Shown piece after piece: positions 41,680 through 48,054 of a stretch of DNA of 64,000 bases (position 1 is its first letter; the number at the start of each line of letters is the position of its first letter). The stretch is taken from NCBI RefSeq assembly GCF_009495745.1, contig NZ_WIDQ01000011.1, forward strand, positions 62,001 through 126,000, given 5' to 3'. The stretch comes from Niveispirillum sp. SYP-B3756 (GTDB lineage: Bacteria; Pseudomonadota; Alphaproteobacteria; Azospirillales; Azospirillaceae). The translations under genes were made by a program, and so were the position numbers. The notes beneath the pieces were generated by a model. That model was not told the origin of the DNA. It did not search any database and worked only from the letters and a program-made list of their open reading frames with translations.

Positions 41680-42729
41680 TTACTCGGCTGCCAGTGAGGC
41701 GACGGGGCGGTTTTCGTCAGCAATCATCTTGTCGATCAGCCGGCGCGCCCACATGGAGCCGGCATCGATGTTGAGATTGTAGAAGACATGGCCCGGATTA
41801 TCGTCGATGGCCCGCTGCTGGGCTTCCAGAATGCGTTCATCTTCGCGGAAGATGCCGGAAACGCCTTCACGGATCTTGTGCGTGCGGGCCTGGTTGTGAA
41901 TGTCGAAATTGCGGGCAAAGGCCCAGAAATAGTGACAGGTCTTGTCGGTTTCCGGCGTCAGGCAGTTGATGACGCGGCCATCCACGCCCTTGCTGCGGTC
42001 GCCTTCCGGTGCGCCCGTGCCGGTGGGAGCGACACCCACCTCAATGATGATGGTGGAGGGGGCAGTGAAATTGATGATCTGCCAGCGGTCCACATGTTCC
42101 TTCTGGCCAAGATTTTCTGCCCAGAAGGGGGGCGCATCAATATCGATCATCCAGCGGGTGATGGTGGCCGTCTTCTGGCTGTGCGTGGCGGTAAAGGGGG
42201 CCTCCGCCACGGCCTGATTGCCGATGGAGCTGCTATGCACAAAGGTTTCGTGCGTCAGATCCATCAGATTGTCGACCACCAGCCGGTAATCGCACTTGGC
42301 ATGAATCACCTTGCCATCGCCGGCCCAGGCGGGATCGGTGGCCCAATGGATATCGGGGATCAGGTCCGGGTCGGCCAGGGCCGGATCGCCCGGCCAGATC
42401 CACAGGAAGCGATAGCGTTCCACCAGCGGATAGCTTTTCACACAAGCCGACGGGTTGATGGTATCTTGCGACGGCATGTATACACATCGCCCGGTATCAT
42501 CAAATTTCAGCCCGTGATAGCCGCAGACCACCCGGTCTTCCTCCAGCCGGCCCAGCGACAGCGGCAATAAACGGTGCCAGCAGGCATCGGCCAAGGCGAC
42601 CGGAGTGCCATCCAGCTTGCGATACATCACCACCTGCTTGTTGCAGATGGTGCGCGCCAGCAGGCTGCGCCCCAGTTCTACATCGTAAGCGGCGACATAC
42701 CAGGCGTTAAGGGGGAAGCCCGTCATCAT
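41680..42729 (-). CDS. vanA: Vanillate O-demethylase oxygenase subunit (Rieske non-haem iron)
   Basis: 349 residues, starting at ATG 42729 or the adjacent ATG 42726 (AGGGAG just upstream). Rieske [2Fe-2S] ligands are ACWHRLLPLS and VVCGYHGLKF. The mononuclear iron site is NLMDLTHETFVHSSSIG. PLNAWYVAAYDVELG and PVALADACWHRLLPLSLGRL are characteristic of VanA-type O-demethylases, which convert vanillate to protocatechuate and formaldehyde. VanB, encoded in the same operon, supplies electrons. No ring-cleavage genes are in the window. Confidence 0.88.
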   Translation of the reverse strand: MMTGFPLNAWYVAAYDVELGRSLLARTICNKQVVMYRKLDGTPVALADACWHRLLPLSLGRLEEDRVVCGYHGLKFDDTGRCVYMPSQDTINPSACVKSYPLVERYRFLWIWPGDPALADPDLIPDIHWATDPAWAGDGKVIHAKCDYRLVVDNLMDLTHETFVHSSSIGNQAVAEAPFTATHSQKTATITRWMIDIDAPPFWAENLGQKEHVDRWQIINFTAPSTIIIEVGVAPTGTGAPEGDRSKGVDGRVINCLTPETDKTCHYFWAFARNFDIHNQARTHKIREGVSGIFREDERILEAQQRAIDDNPGHVFYNLNIDAGSMWARRLIDKMIADENRPVASLAAE

Positions 42730-42761
42730 AACTCTCCCTGGGTGTATGTTATTATTCATAA

Positions 42762-42771
42762 CTGTATACAG
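42762..42771. promoter_or_regulatory. Candidate GntR-type operator upstream of vanA
   Basis: CTGTATACAG is a perfect 10-base palindrome with the TGTATACA core preferred by FCD-type GntR proteins. It lies about 33 bases before the vanA start, inside an AT-rich stretch (GTTATTATTCATAAC) suited to a promoter. Confidence 0.5.
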
Positions 42772-42860
42772 CTTTCCGGGGCATGAGTCGAGAGATGATT
42801 TTCAGGCTGATATATTCACCCGGCAGAAATCTAAAGGGCGGTGGCCGCGGCGGTCTGAGG

Positions 42861-42894
42861 GCCTTGATCAGAGCCGACAGGTTCTGATCAAGGC
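42861..42894. repeat. Palindromic repeat C, copy 2
   Basis: GCCTTGATCAGAGCC pairs with GGTTCTGATCAAGGC around the loop GACA, with one wobble. It shares flanks with the copy at 24667-24698. The right arm overlaps the stop codon of the following minus-strand gene (42888-42890), so it can serve as that gene's terminator hairpin. Confidence 0.75.
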
Positions 42895-43268
42895 AATTGA
42901 GTATTAGCCTCCAGCTCATCCAGCCGTTTGGCCATGGTGCGGATATTGTCGATCAGCAGTTGCACCAGCTGGCGCAGCAGCGGGTCGGCACCATAGAGGC
43001 TTTCCCGCAGCACGCTGGCCGGCATCCGCATCAGCACCGACTCCAGCTCGGCCGAGGCATTGGCCATGCGGGGCTTGCGGTCGAAAATCGCCATTTCGCC
43101 AAACACACCCTTTTCATCGACCGATCCGATGATGGTGGGATGCTCAATCTCCCCCCGCCAGATGCGCACCCGGCCCTTTTCCACCACATAAAGGCTGTCG
43201 CCGGGATCGCCTTCCTTGAAGATCATCTCGCCGGGTGCGAAGGTACGGCGTTCGAACGCGGCGGACAT
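42888..43268 (-). CDS. Small cyclic-nucleotide-binding-domain protein
   Basis: 126 residues from the ATG at 43268; a TTG at 43274 is possible. A single Crp-type beta-roll covers nearly all of it: FAPGEMIFKEGDPGDSLYVVEKGRVRIWR, GVFGEMAIFDRKPRMANASAE with the phosphate-binding GEMA(I) cassette, then a helix LRQLVQLLIDNIRTMAKRLDELEAN. There is no DNA-binding helix-turn-helix, so it is not a Crp/Fnr regulator itself. It may be a stand-alone cAMP/cGMP sensor. No obvious partner is adjacent. Confidence 0.85.
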   Translation of the reverse strand: MSAAFERRTFAPGEMIFKEGDPGDSLYVVEKGRVRIWRGEIEHPTIIGSVDEKGVFGEMAIFDRKPRMANASAELESVLMRMPASVLRESLYGADPLLRQLVQLLIDNIRTMAKRLDELEANTQLP

Positions 43269-43360
43269 AGGCAAGGCGCTCCCGCAATGATTAACGACTG
43301 CGCCATCATTACGCCCGGCACCGGCATTTGGCTATAGGCTGCCATGCCGAGCGTAGGGGA

Positions 43361-43388
43361 TTGACAATAGAACGACCGTTCGTATTAT
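43361..43388 (+). promoter_or_regulatory. Sigma-70-type promoter with embedded TetR operator
   Basis: TTGACA (43361-43366) and TATTAT (43383-43388) are separated by 16 bases. The spacer holds AACGACCGTT (43371-43380), an inverted repeat with AACG/CGTT arms. The tetR-type ATG is 8 bases past the -10, giving a very short leader. The arrangement fits tight autorepression. Confidence 0.65.
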
Positions 43389-43395
43389 TTTCCTC

Positions 43396-43995
43396 ATGAG
43401 CAAAGGGGAACGCACACGCGCCGCCATCCTGGACGAAGCGCTGGCCATGACCAGCACGGACGGGTTGACCGGCCTGACCATCGGCACGCTGGCGGAACGG
43501 CTGGGCATGTCGAAAAGCGGGCTGTTCGCGCATTTCGGCAGCAAGGAGATGTTGCAGGCCGCCGTCTTGGAGCGGGCGGCGGAGCTTTATGCCGATACAG
43601 TGGTGCGCCCCGCGATGGTTTTACCGCGCGGGTTGCCGCGTGTGCTGGGCCTGTTTGAAAATTGGATTGCCTGGACGCTGGCCCCAGTGTTGCCCGGCGG
43701 CTGTCCGATCCAGGCCGCATCGATTGAGTTTGACGACAGGCCCGGCCCCTTGCGCGACATGATCATCCGTCATCAGGAGGATTTGCGCCATCTGGTGACC
43801 GGGGCGGTGAAGCGCGCCGTGGATGAAGGCCATCTGCGCGCTGACCTGGATGTGGAACAGTTCGCGTTTGAGGGGATTTCGCTGTGCTTCGGTTTCACCC
43901 AGACCTATCGCCTGCTGAAAGATCCAAGGGCTGAGGCTTGGGTACGAACGGCCATCAATCGGTTGATTGAGCGCAGCCGGAGGGGCGGGGCTTAA
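43396..43995 (+). CDS. TetR/AcrR-family transcriptional regulator
   Basis: 199 residues. N-terminal helix-turn-helix TRAAILDEALAMTS...LTIGTLAERLGMSKSGLFAHFGSKEML, then a ligand domain with CPIQAASIEFDDRPGPLRDMI, matching the TetR_C group with a conserved GGC(P/L) segment. The ATG at 43396 lies directly behind its promoter. No target gene is adjacent apart from itself; the neighbours on both sides point the other way. Confidence 0.9.
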   Translation: MSKGERTRAAILDEALAMTSTDGLTGLTIGTLAERLGMSKSGLFAHFGSKEMLQAAVLERAAELYADTVVRPAMVLPRGLPRVLGLFENWIAWTLAPVLPGGCPIQAASIEFDDRPGPLRDMIIRHQEDLRHLVTGAVKRAVDEGHLRADLDVEQFAFEGISLCFGFTQTYRLLKDPRAEAWVRTAINRLIERSRRGGA

Positions 43996-44045
43996 CATCG
44001 TAAGCCAAGGGTGCCTTATGCGCCCGCCCGGCGCCTGTGGGAACG

Positions 44046-44083
44046 CCAATCTCCCTGGATCGGTCACGATCAAGGGAGATTGG
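44046..44083 (+). repeat. Palindromic repeat D, copy 1
   Basis: CCAATCTCCCT and AGGGAGATTGG enclose an inner stem GATCG-GTCA-CGATC. The copy at 56059-56096 is the same unit in the opposite orientation. It lies about 50 bases after the tetR-type gene and may terminate it. The remaining gap to the nasS end shows nothing else. Confidence 0.8.
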
Positions 44084-44137
44084 TATTATTGTGAAATAAT
44101 GAGGGGTTTGGGTCACGATCAATAGGATGTGTCAGGA

Positions 44138-45163
44138 TCAGCCCGCGTTGAAGGTGCCTTGGGCCAGATCGTGATAGGCGGGGGTCCAGAGGGCAGCCAA
44201 CATATTGGCATCGGGCATAGTATCCGGGGCCAGTTGGCCGGCGCGCATCATATCCGCCACCAGTTGCTGCGCCTGTACCAGGTCCGGACGGCAATCCTCA
44301 GCCTTGGCTGCCTCTGCCTTCACCAAGGTGGCGGCGATCAGCTCGGCCGGCTGGCCGACATAGCAGGGTTCGGCCAATAGTCGCGCCAGCGCCCCATGGT
44401 TGGCCGGGTCATGGCACCAGTTAGCCGCACGCACCATGGCCCGGACCAGGGCAACCGTTCGATCCCGGTGCGGCGTGACCTGGTCCGCCCGCAAGGCCAG
44501 AACCTTTTCCACGCCGCCGGGTCGGATATCGGCCTTGGTCGCAACGACAAGGCCGGCACCGCGCGCCACAGCCAGCGCGTTCCACGGTTCCCCGGCGCAA
44601 TAGCCATCGATCCAGCCGCTGGTCAGGCTTTCCACCATGCGCGGTGGGGCAACAATGCCGATATTAACGTCCGTCCGTGTATCGATCCCGCCGTCGGACA
44701 GCCAGCTCAGCAATTCGTAATGATGGCAGGAAAAGGGGAAGACTGTCGCAAAGGACAATGGCACCTGCCCGCGTGCCCGGTCGGCTTCGATAACCAGCTG
44801 CAACGCGCGTGCCCGCTTCGCCGGGGGGCCGGCCATGATCGCCGGTGCCACCGCCACCATGCGGGCATGGAGTGTTGCCGACAGGGTGATGGCATTATTG
44901 CCCAGGCCCAATGTCACCGGCACCACCAGCGGTACAGCGGGTATTCCGGCGATGCCCTGGTGCATGGCCAGGGCCAGGGGTGCCAGCAGATGCGCGCCAT
45001 CCACCAGACCAAAGGCCAGCTTGTCACGCAGGGCCGCCCAGGAATTTGAGCGTTCCAGCACAAGATCAATACCTTCCGCTGCCGCGAACCCCCGTTCCGC
45101 CGCCACCACGGGAATGGCGCAATCCACCAGCGGCGCGAAGCCCAGCTTGACGATGTCGGGCAT
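44138..45163 (-). CDS. nasS: Nitrate-sensing regulator NasS (cytoplasmic NrtA-like protein)
   Basis: 341 residues from the ATG at 45163 (GGAG eight bases upstream); a GTG at 45169 overlaps the nasT stop. It has the fold of the nitrate ABC binding proteins NrtA/CmpA: VKLGFAPLVDCAIPVVAAERGFAAAEGIDLVLERSNSWAALRDKLAFGLVDGAHLLAPLALA, FPFSCHHYELLSWL, SGWIDGYCAGEPWNALA. There is no signal peptide, lipobox or adjacent ABC permease, so it is cytoplasmic. Known NasS proteins hold NasT inactive until nitrate or nitrite binds. Its tight coupling to nasT supports this role. Confidence 0.9.
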   Translation of the reverse strand: MPDIVKLGFAPLVDCAIPVVAAERGFAAAEGIDLVLERSNSWAALRDKLAFGLVDGAHLLAPLALAMHQGIAGIPAVPLVVPVTLGLGNNAITLSATLHARMVAVAPAIMAGPPAKRARALQLVIEADRARGQVPLSFATVFPFSCHHYELLSWLSDGGIDTRTDVNIGIVAPPRMVESLTSGWIDGYCAGEPWNALAVARGAGLVVATKADIRPGGVEKVLALRADQVTPHRDRTVALVRAMVRAANWCHDPANHGALARLLAEPCYVGQPAELIAATLVKAEAAKAEDCRPDLVQAQQLVADMMRAGQLAPDTMPDANMLAALWTPAYHDLAQGTFNAG

Positions 45164-45165
45164 CC

Positions 45166-45753
45166 TCACAACTCCATCTCGAACGCGGTGATTACGCTCT
45201 GGGCAATGTCGGCCAGCTTGCGGTTCTGCTTCATGGCCGTGCGCCGCATCAGCGTATAGGCATCCTCTTCCGACAGGCCGCGGTTTTTCATCAACAGGCC
45301 CTTGGCGCGTTCCACCAGCTTGCGATCTTGTAATTTGGCCTGCGCCTCGTCCCGTTCCCGTCGCAGCCGGTCAAAGGCGTTGAAGCGGCTGACCGCCGTC
45401 TCCACAATCGGCTTGATCCGATCCTGCCGTAGGCCATCCACCACATAGGCGCTCACGCCGGCCTCGATGGCGGCGTGGATCATCTGGCTGTCGCTCTGGT
45501 CCACGAACATGGCGATGGGCCGTTGCACCAGCCGGCTGACCTGAAACATCTGTTCCAGCGTGTCACGGTCGGGGTTTTCCAGGTCGATGATAATGACATC
45601 CGGGGCCAGCGCCTGGATGCGGGCCAGCAGATTGACCGAAGGCCCGATGGTGGACACACGTACCCAGCCGGCTTCCACCAGCCCACGTTCCACCACTGCC
45701 GCCCGGTCGGGGCTGCCATCAATGATCAGGATGGAAAGATCGGCATTGCCCAT
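45166..45753 (-). CDS. nasT: ANTAR-domain antiterminator NasT
   Basis: 195 residues from the ATG at 45753. The N-terminal pseudo-receiver is LSILIIDGSPDRAAVVERGLVEAGW... VIIIDLENPDRDTLEQMF, where the usual acidic pocket is altered, as is normal in NasT. The C-terminal ANTAR RNA-binding domain at about 135-190 is ERAKGLLMKNRGLSEEDAYTLMRRTAMKQNRKLADIAQSVI. It binds paired hexaloop hairpins in nascent leaders and prevents termination. Candidate targets are in both leaders between 47.54 and 48.02 kb. Confidence 0.94.
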   Translation of the reverse strand: MGNADLSILIIDGSPDRAAVVERGLVEAGWVRVSTIGPSVNLLARIQALAPDVIIIDLENPDRDTLEQMFQVSRLVQRPIAMFVDQSDSQMIHAAIEAGVSAYVVDGLRQDRIKPIVETAVSRFNAFDRLRRERDEAQAKLQDRKLVERAKGLLMKNRGLSEEDAYTLMRRTAMKQNRKLADIAQSVITAFEMEL

Positions 45754-45859
45754 GGTCGGTTTTTTGGTGCCTGTTTGGTTGGCTGTTTGCGGAGATCGTA
45801 GAGTGTTTCGGGTGCAATAAGGTACGGATGATTTGACGGGAAATATTTTGGCTCTTCTA

Positions 45860-45942
45860 CCGTCACCCCGGCGCAGGCCGGGGTCCAGTTCGTAGAGCGA
45901 AGTGCTTGGCAATCTGGACCCCGGCCTGCGCCGGGGTGACGG
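45860..45942. repeat. Palindromic repeat B, copy 1 (83 bases)
   Basis: CCGTCACCCCGGCGCAGGCC at the left is matched by its complement at the right. The stem is about 28 bp with the loop TTCGTAGAGCG... between the arms. A second copy at 50978-51060 differs by paired changes in the stem. It lies in the 244-bp gap between the nitrate transporter and nasT, which otherwise shows no gene. Confidence 0.8.
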
Positions 45943-45997
45943 TGACGATGGGCTATCTGTGTATGGGGTGGCACCCGCCGATGCCACCCCATTCCCC

Positions 45998-47368
45998 TTA
46001 CTCCGCGGCCACCACCACGCCACCCGGCTGGCGCGATGCCGCATCCCGTTCGGCCAATGCCGCTTCCAGCCGGCGCTTTTCCTCCGCCGCCACCTCGGGC
46101 GAGAAGCGGATGGCCAGGGCCGCGAAAGAAGCAACGGTAACGCCGATCCCCAGATAGAACAGGCCCTGCTGATAGGTCAGGCTTTCGGATTTGAACAGGA
46201 AGCCGGCCAGCACCGCCCCCATATTGCCGCCCGCCCCAACAATACCCGCCACGGCCCCCAGCGCCTTGCGGTTGATGAAGGGGACGATGCCAAAGGTGGC
46301 ACCACAGCCCAGTTGCACAAAGATGGAGAACATCATCATTGCGGCCACGGCGGCCACCAGCACACCCATCTGGGAGAACAGGATCAGCGCCAGCCCTTCC
46401 AGGAACAACACGGCGAACAGCAGCAGGACCCGGCCCCGCAGGCCCGATTTGGTGGCCAGCCGGTCAGAGATGAAGCCGCCCAGCGTGCGGGCAAACAGGC
46501 ACATGGCGCCGAACAGGCCGGCGATCATGCCGGCAGTGGCCAGATCCAGCTTGAACTTGTCGAAGAAATAGATCGCCGCAATATTGTGCAGCGTCAGTTC
46601 CACGCCAAAGCAGGCACCATAGGCGATGAACAGGGCCCAGACGCGGATATCGCGGGCGGCCACGGCGAAGCTGTGCAGACCGCCCAACCCGTCGCGCCCG
46701 GCGGCCAGCGCGCCGCTGGACCTCAGTTCAGCGAAATTGCCCTCCGGGCAATCCTGGGTGAAGTTCCAGTAAAGCCAGGCGGCGACCAGCAGCACCAGCC
46801 CCGGCACCACCATGGCCAACCGCCAGCCCATGGTCTGTTCCACGCCGAGCGAAACGATGGCGGCCATGATCAGCGGCATCACCATCTGGGTGATGCCGCC
46901 GCCCAGATTGCCCCAGCCCGCCGTGGTGGCGTTGGCCGTACCCACCACATTGGGGGCGAACATCACCGAGGTATGATACTGGGTGATGACGAAAGAGGCA
47001 CCAATCGCCCCGATGGCCAGCCGGGCCAGCAGGAACGTTTCGTAACTATGGGCCAGACCGATGCACATGACCGGGATGGAGCCCAGCACCAGCAGCCCCG
47101 TATAGGTTTTGCGCGGCCCCAACCGGTCGCAAAGCGGCCCGATCACCAGCCGTACCAGCACCGTGATGGCGACCGAGGCAATGATGGTATTGCCGATCTG
47201 GGCCTTGGTCAGCCCTAAATCCTCGCGCACCACTGCCATCAAGGGCGCAATGCCAAACCAGCCGAAAAAGCAGAGAAAGAACGCTAACCACGTCAGGTGA
47301 AAGGCGCGCATCTGCACTGTCTTCAAGGAGAACAGGTCTATGCGCGTTGCTTTATGCCGGATTTCCAT
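45998..47368 (-). CDS. narK: Nitrate/nitrite transporter, MFS (NarK/NasA/NrtP family)
   Basis: 456 residues with 12 transmembrane segments. Nitrate-porter signatures are FHLTWLAFFLCFFGWFGIAPLM, RLVIGPLCDRLGPRKTY and the substrate-site nitrate signature TAGWGNLGGGITQ, with a related glycine-rich segment AVAGIVGAGGNMGAV in the second half. A Cys/Trp-rich central loop (YWNFTQDCPEGNFAELRSSG) is usual for assimilatory porters. It brings nitrate in for NasA. The gene has its own sigma-54 promoter and an ANTAR-type leader of about 240 bases. Confidence 0.93.
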   Translation of the reverse strand: MEIRHKATRIDLFSLKTVQMRAFHLTWLAFFLCFFGWFGIAPLMAVVREDLGLTKAQIGNTIIASVAITVLVRLVIGPLCDRLGPRKTYTGLLVLGSIPVMCIGLAHSYETFLLARLAIGAIGASFVITQYHTSVMFAPNVVGTANATTAGWGNLGGGITQMVMPLIMAAIVSLGVEQTMGWRLAMVVPGLVLLVAAWLYWNFTQDCPEGNFAELRSSGALAAGRDGLGGLHSFAVAARDIRVWALFIAYGACFGVELTLHNIAAIYFFDKFKLDLATAGMIAGLFGAMCLFARTLGGFISDRLATKSGLRGRVLLLFAVLFLEGLALILFSQMGVLVAAVAAMMMFSIFVQLGCGATFGIVPFINRKALGAVAGIVGAGGNMGAVLAGFLFKSESLTYQQGLFYLGIGVTVASFAALAIRFSPEVAAEEKRRLEAALAERDAASRQPGGVVVAAE

Positions 47369-47543
47369 CGTGCGAGCCCCTACGTCCCGGGCCGCTGGCG
47401 CTTGATTGTCTGCGCGCGGCCACTTGAGTTCACCCGTCGGGCCATCCGCACCGTCACGATATCCACGATATCATCCTCGCTGCGGGCGGCCATGCGATAA
47501 GGCACCTGTCGCCGATCCGGCCGGGGGGCCGTGTGATCGGTTT

Positions 47544-47606
47544 CAGGCACCATTGCCTGGTCGTCCGCCATTGGACGATGTCGTTTCTCTCCCTGCGTCG
47601 GGAGTG
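47544..47606 (-). promoter_or_regulatory. Candidate ANTAR (NasT) target: paired hexaloop hairpins in the narK leader
   Basis: On the minus strand TCGTCC-AATGGC-GGACGA (47578-47561) and CAGGC-AATGGT-GCCTG (47559-47544) are separated by one base. Both loops are six bases long with A at position 1 and G at position 4, the known determinants of ANTAR binding. A third hexaloop stem, CTCCC-GACGCA-GGGAG (47604-47589), precedes them; its loop starts with G. The expected transcription start is about 47606. The 170 bases from here to the narK ATG hold no T-tract terminator. Confidence 0.72.
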
Positions 47607-47616
47607 CTGCACTCTC

Positions 47617-47632
47617 AGCAACGGTCATGCCA
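47617..47632 (-). promoter_or_regulatory. Sigma-54 promoter of the nitrate transporter
   Basis: Minus-strand TGGCATGACCGTTGCT matches the consensus TGGCAYR-N4-TTGCT at every defined position, with GG and GC 10 bases apart. It puts the start of the transcript just before the paired hexaloop hairpins. Confidence 0.8.
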
Positions 47633-47851
47633 ATTCCGGCGCACTGCGGTAGGGGTTTGATGGATAAGGGTAATCACGCTTTCGGCCCTGGATCGGTGCA
47701 AGGGGAGACTGTTCGCCATTGCATAAATTAAAGGCTTTCGTCGGCAGGTGCCTTGATTTTGCGCAATAATCATCAGCGCTCACTGCCCTGCTTTCAGCGT
47801 CTTATTTTAAGGATCAAGCCTTATCAAACGGTTAGCGTCTAGCATCCCGGT

Positions 47852-47867
47852 TGGCATGGCTTTCGCT
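47852..47867 (+). promoter_or_regulatory. Sigma-54 promoter of nirB-nirD-nasA-cysG
   Basis: TGGCATGGCTTTCGCT has GG and GC 10 bases apart and a good -24 element; the -12 element has TCGC for TTGC. The expected start, about 47878, coincides with the first leader hairpin. The stretch 47633-47851 between the two divergent sigma-54 promoters is AT-richer and should hold NtrC enhancer sites; only a loose half-site (GGTGCA, 47695-47700) was seen. Confidence 0.7.
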
Positions 47868-47879
47868 ATAAGCAGGGCA

Positions 47880-47953
47880 GGTCAGCAACGCTGCTGACCC
47901 CCTGCCGCCCTGGAAGGGGTGGCGACATAGGGTGCCCAAGGCCGGGCCCCACC
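47880..47953 (+). promoter_or_regulatory. Candidate ANTAR (NasT) target in the nirB leader
   Basis: Hairpin P1 is GGTCAGC-AACGCT-GCTGACC (47880-47899). Hairpin P2 is GCCC-AAGGCC-GGGC (47934-47947), extended by GGT/ACC to 47953. Both loops are six bases with A1 and G4. Between them GCCGCCC-TGGAAG-GGGTGGC can form another stem whose loop lacks these bases. An intrinsic terminator follows directly. Confidence 0.68.
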
Positions 47954-47960
47954 GGATAAT

Positions 47961-48019
47961 GGCGTCCGAACATGTGATTGACCCCAACGGGTCGGCTGCA
48001 TGGTCGGACGCCTTTTTTA
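47961..48019 (+). terminator. Leader terminator (attenuator) upstream of nirB
   Basis: GGCGTCCGA (47961-47969) pairs with TCGGACGCC (48004-48012), with an inner GACC-CCAACG-GGTC stem, followed by TTTTTT (48013-48018). It lies about 40 bases before the nirB ATG, with no gene between promoter and terminator. This placement implies regulated read-through, consistent with NasT antitermination. Confidence 0.85.
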
Positions 48020-48054
48020 TTGCGCATTTTTTGCGCGAGCGAGGATGGACCGAC

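Noticed and set aside
47605-47620. Hairpin TGCTG-AGAGTG-CAGCA with an A1/G4 hexaloop
   Set aside because: It fits the ANTAR loop rule but overlaps the -12 element (TTGCT), so it should not be transcribed from that promoter.
47380-47628. 82-codon open frame on the minus strand upstream of the nitrate transporter
   Set aside because: Its first codons lie inside the -24/-12 region of the sigma-54 promoter, upstream of the predicted transcript start, and its body coincides with the hairpin leader. No recognisable domain.
47932-48054. In-frame N-terminal extension of nirB
   Set aside because: It would translate through the second leader hairpin and the intrinsic terminator; NirB homology begins after the ATG at 48055.
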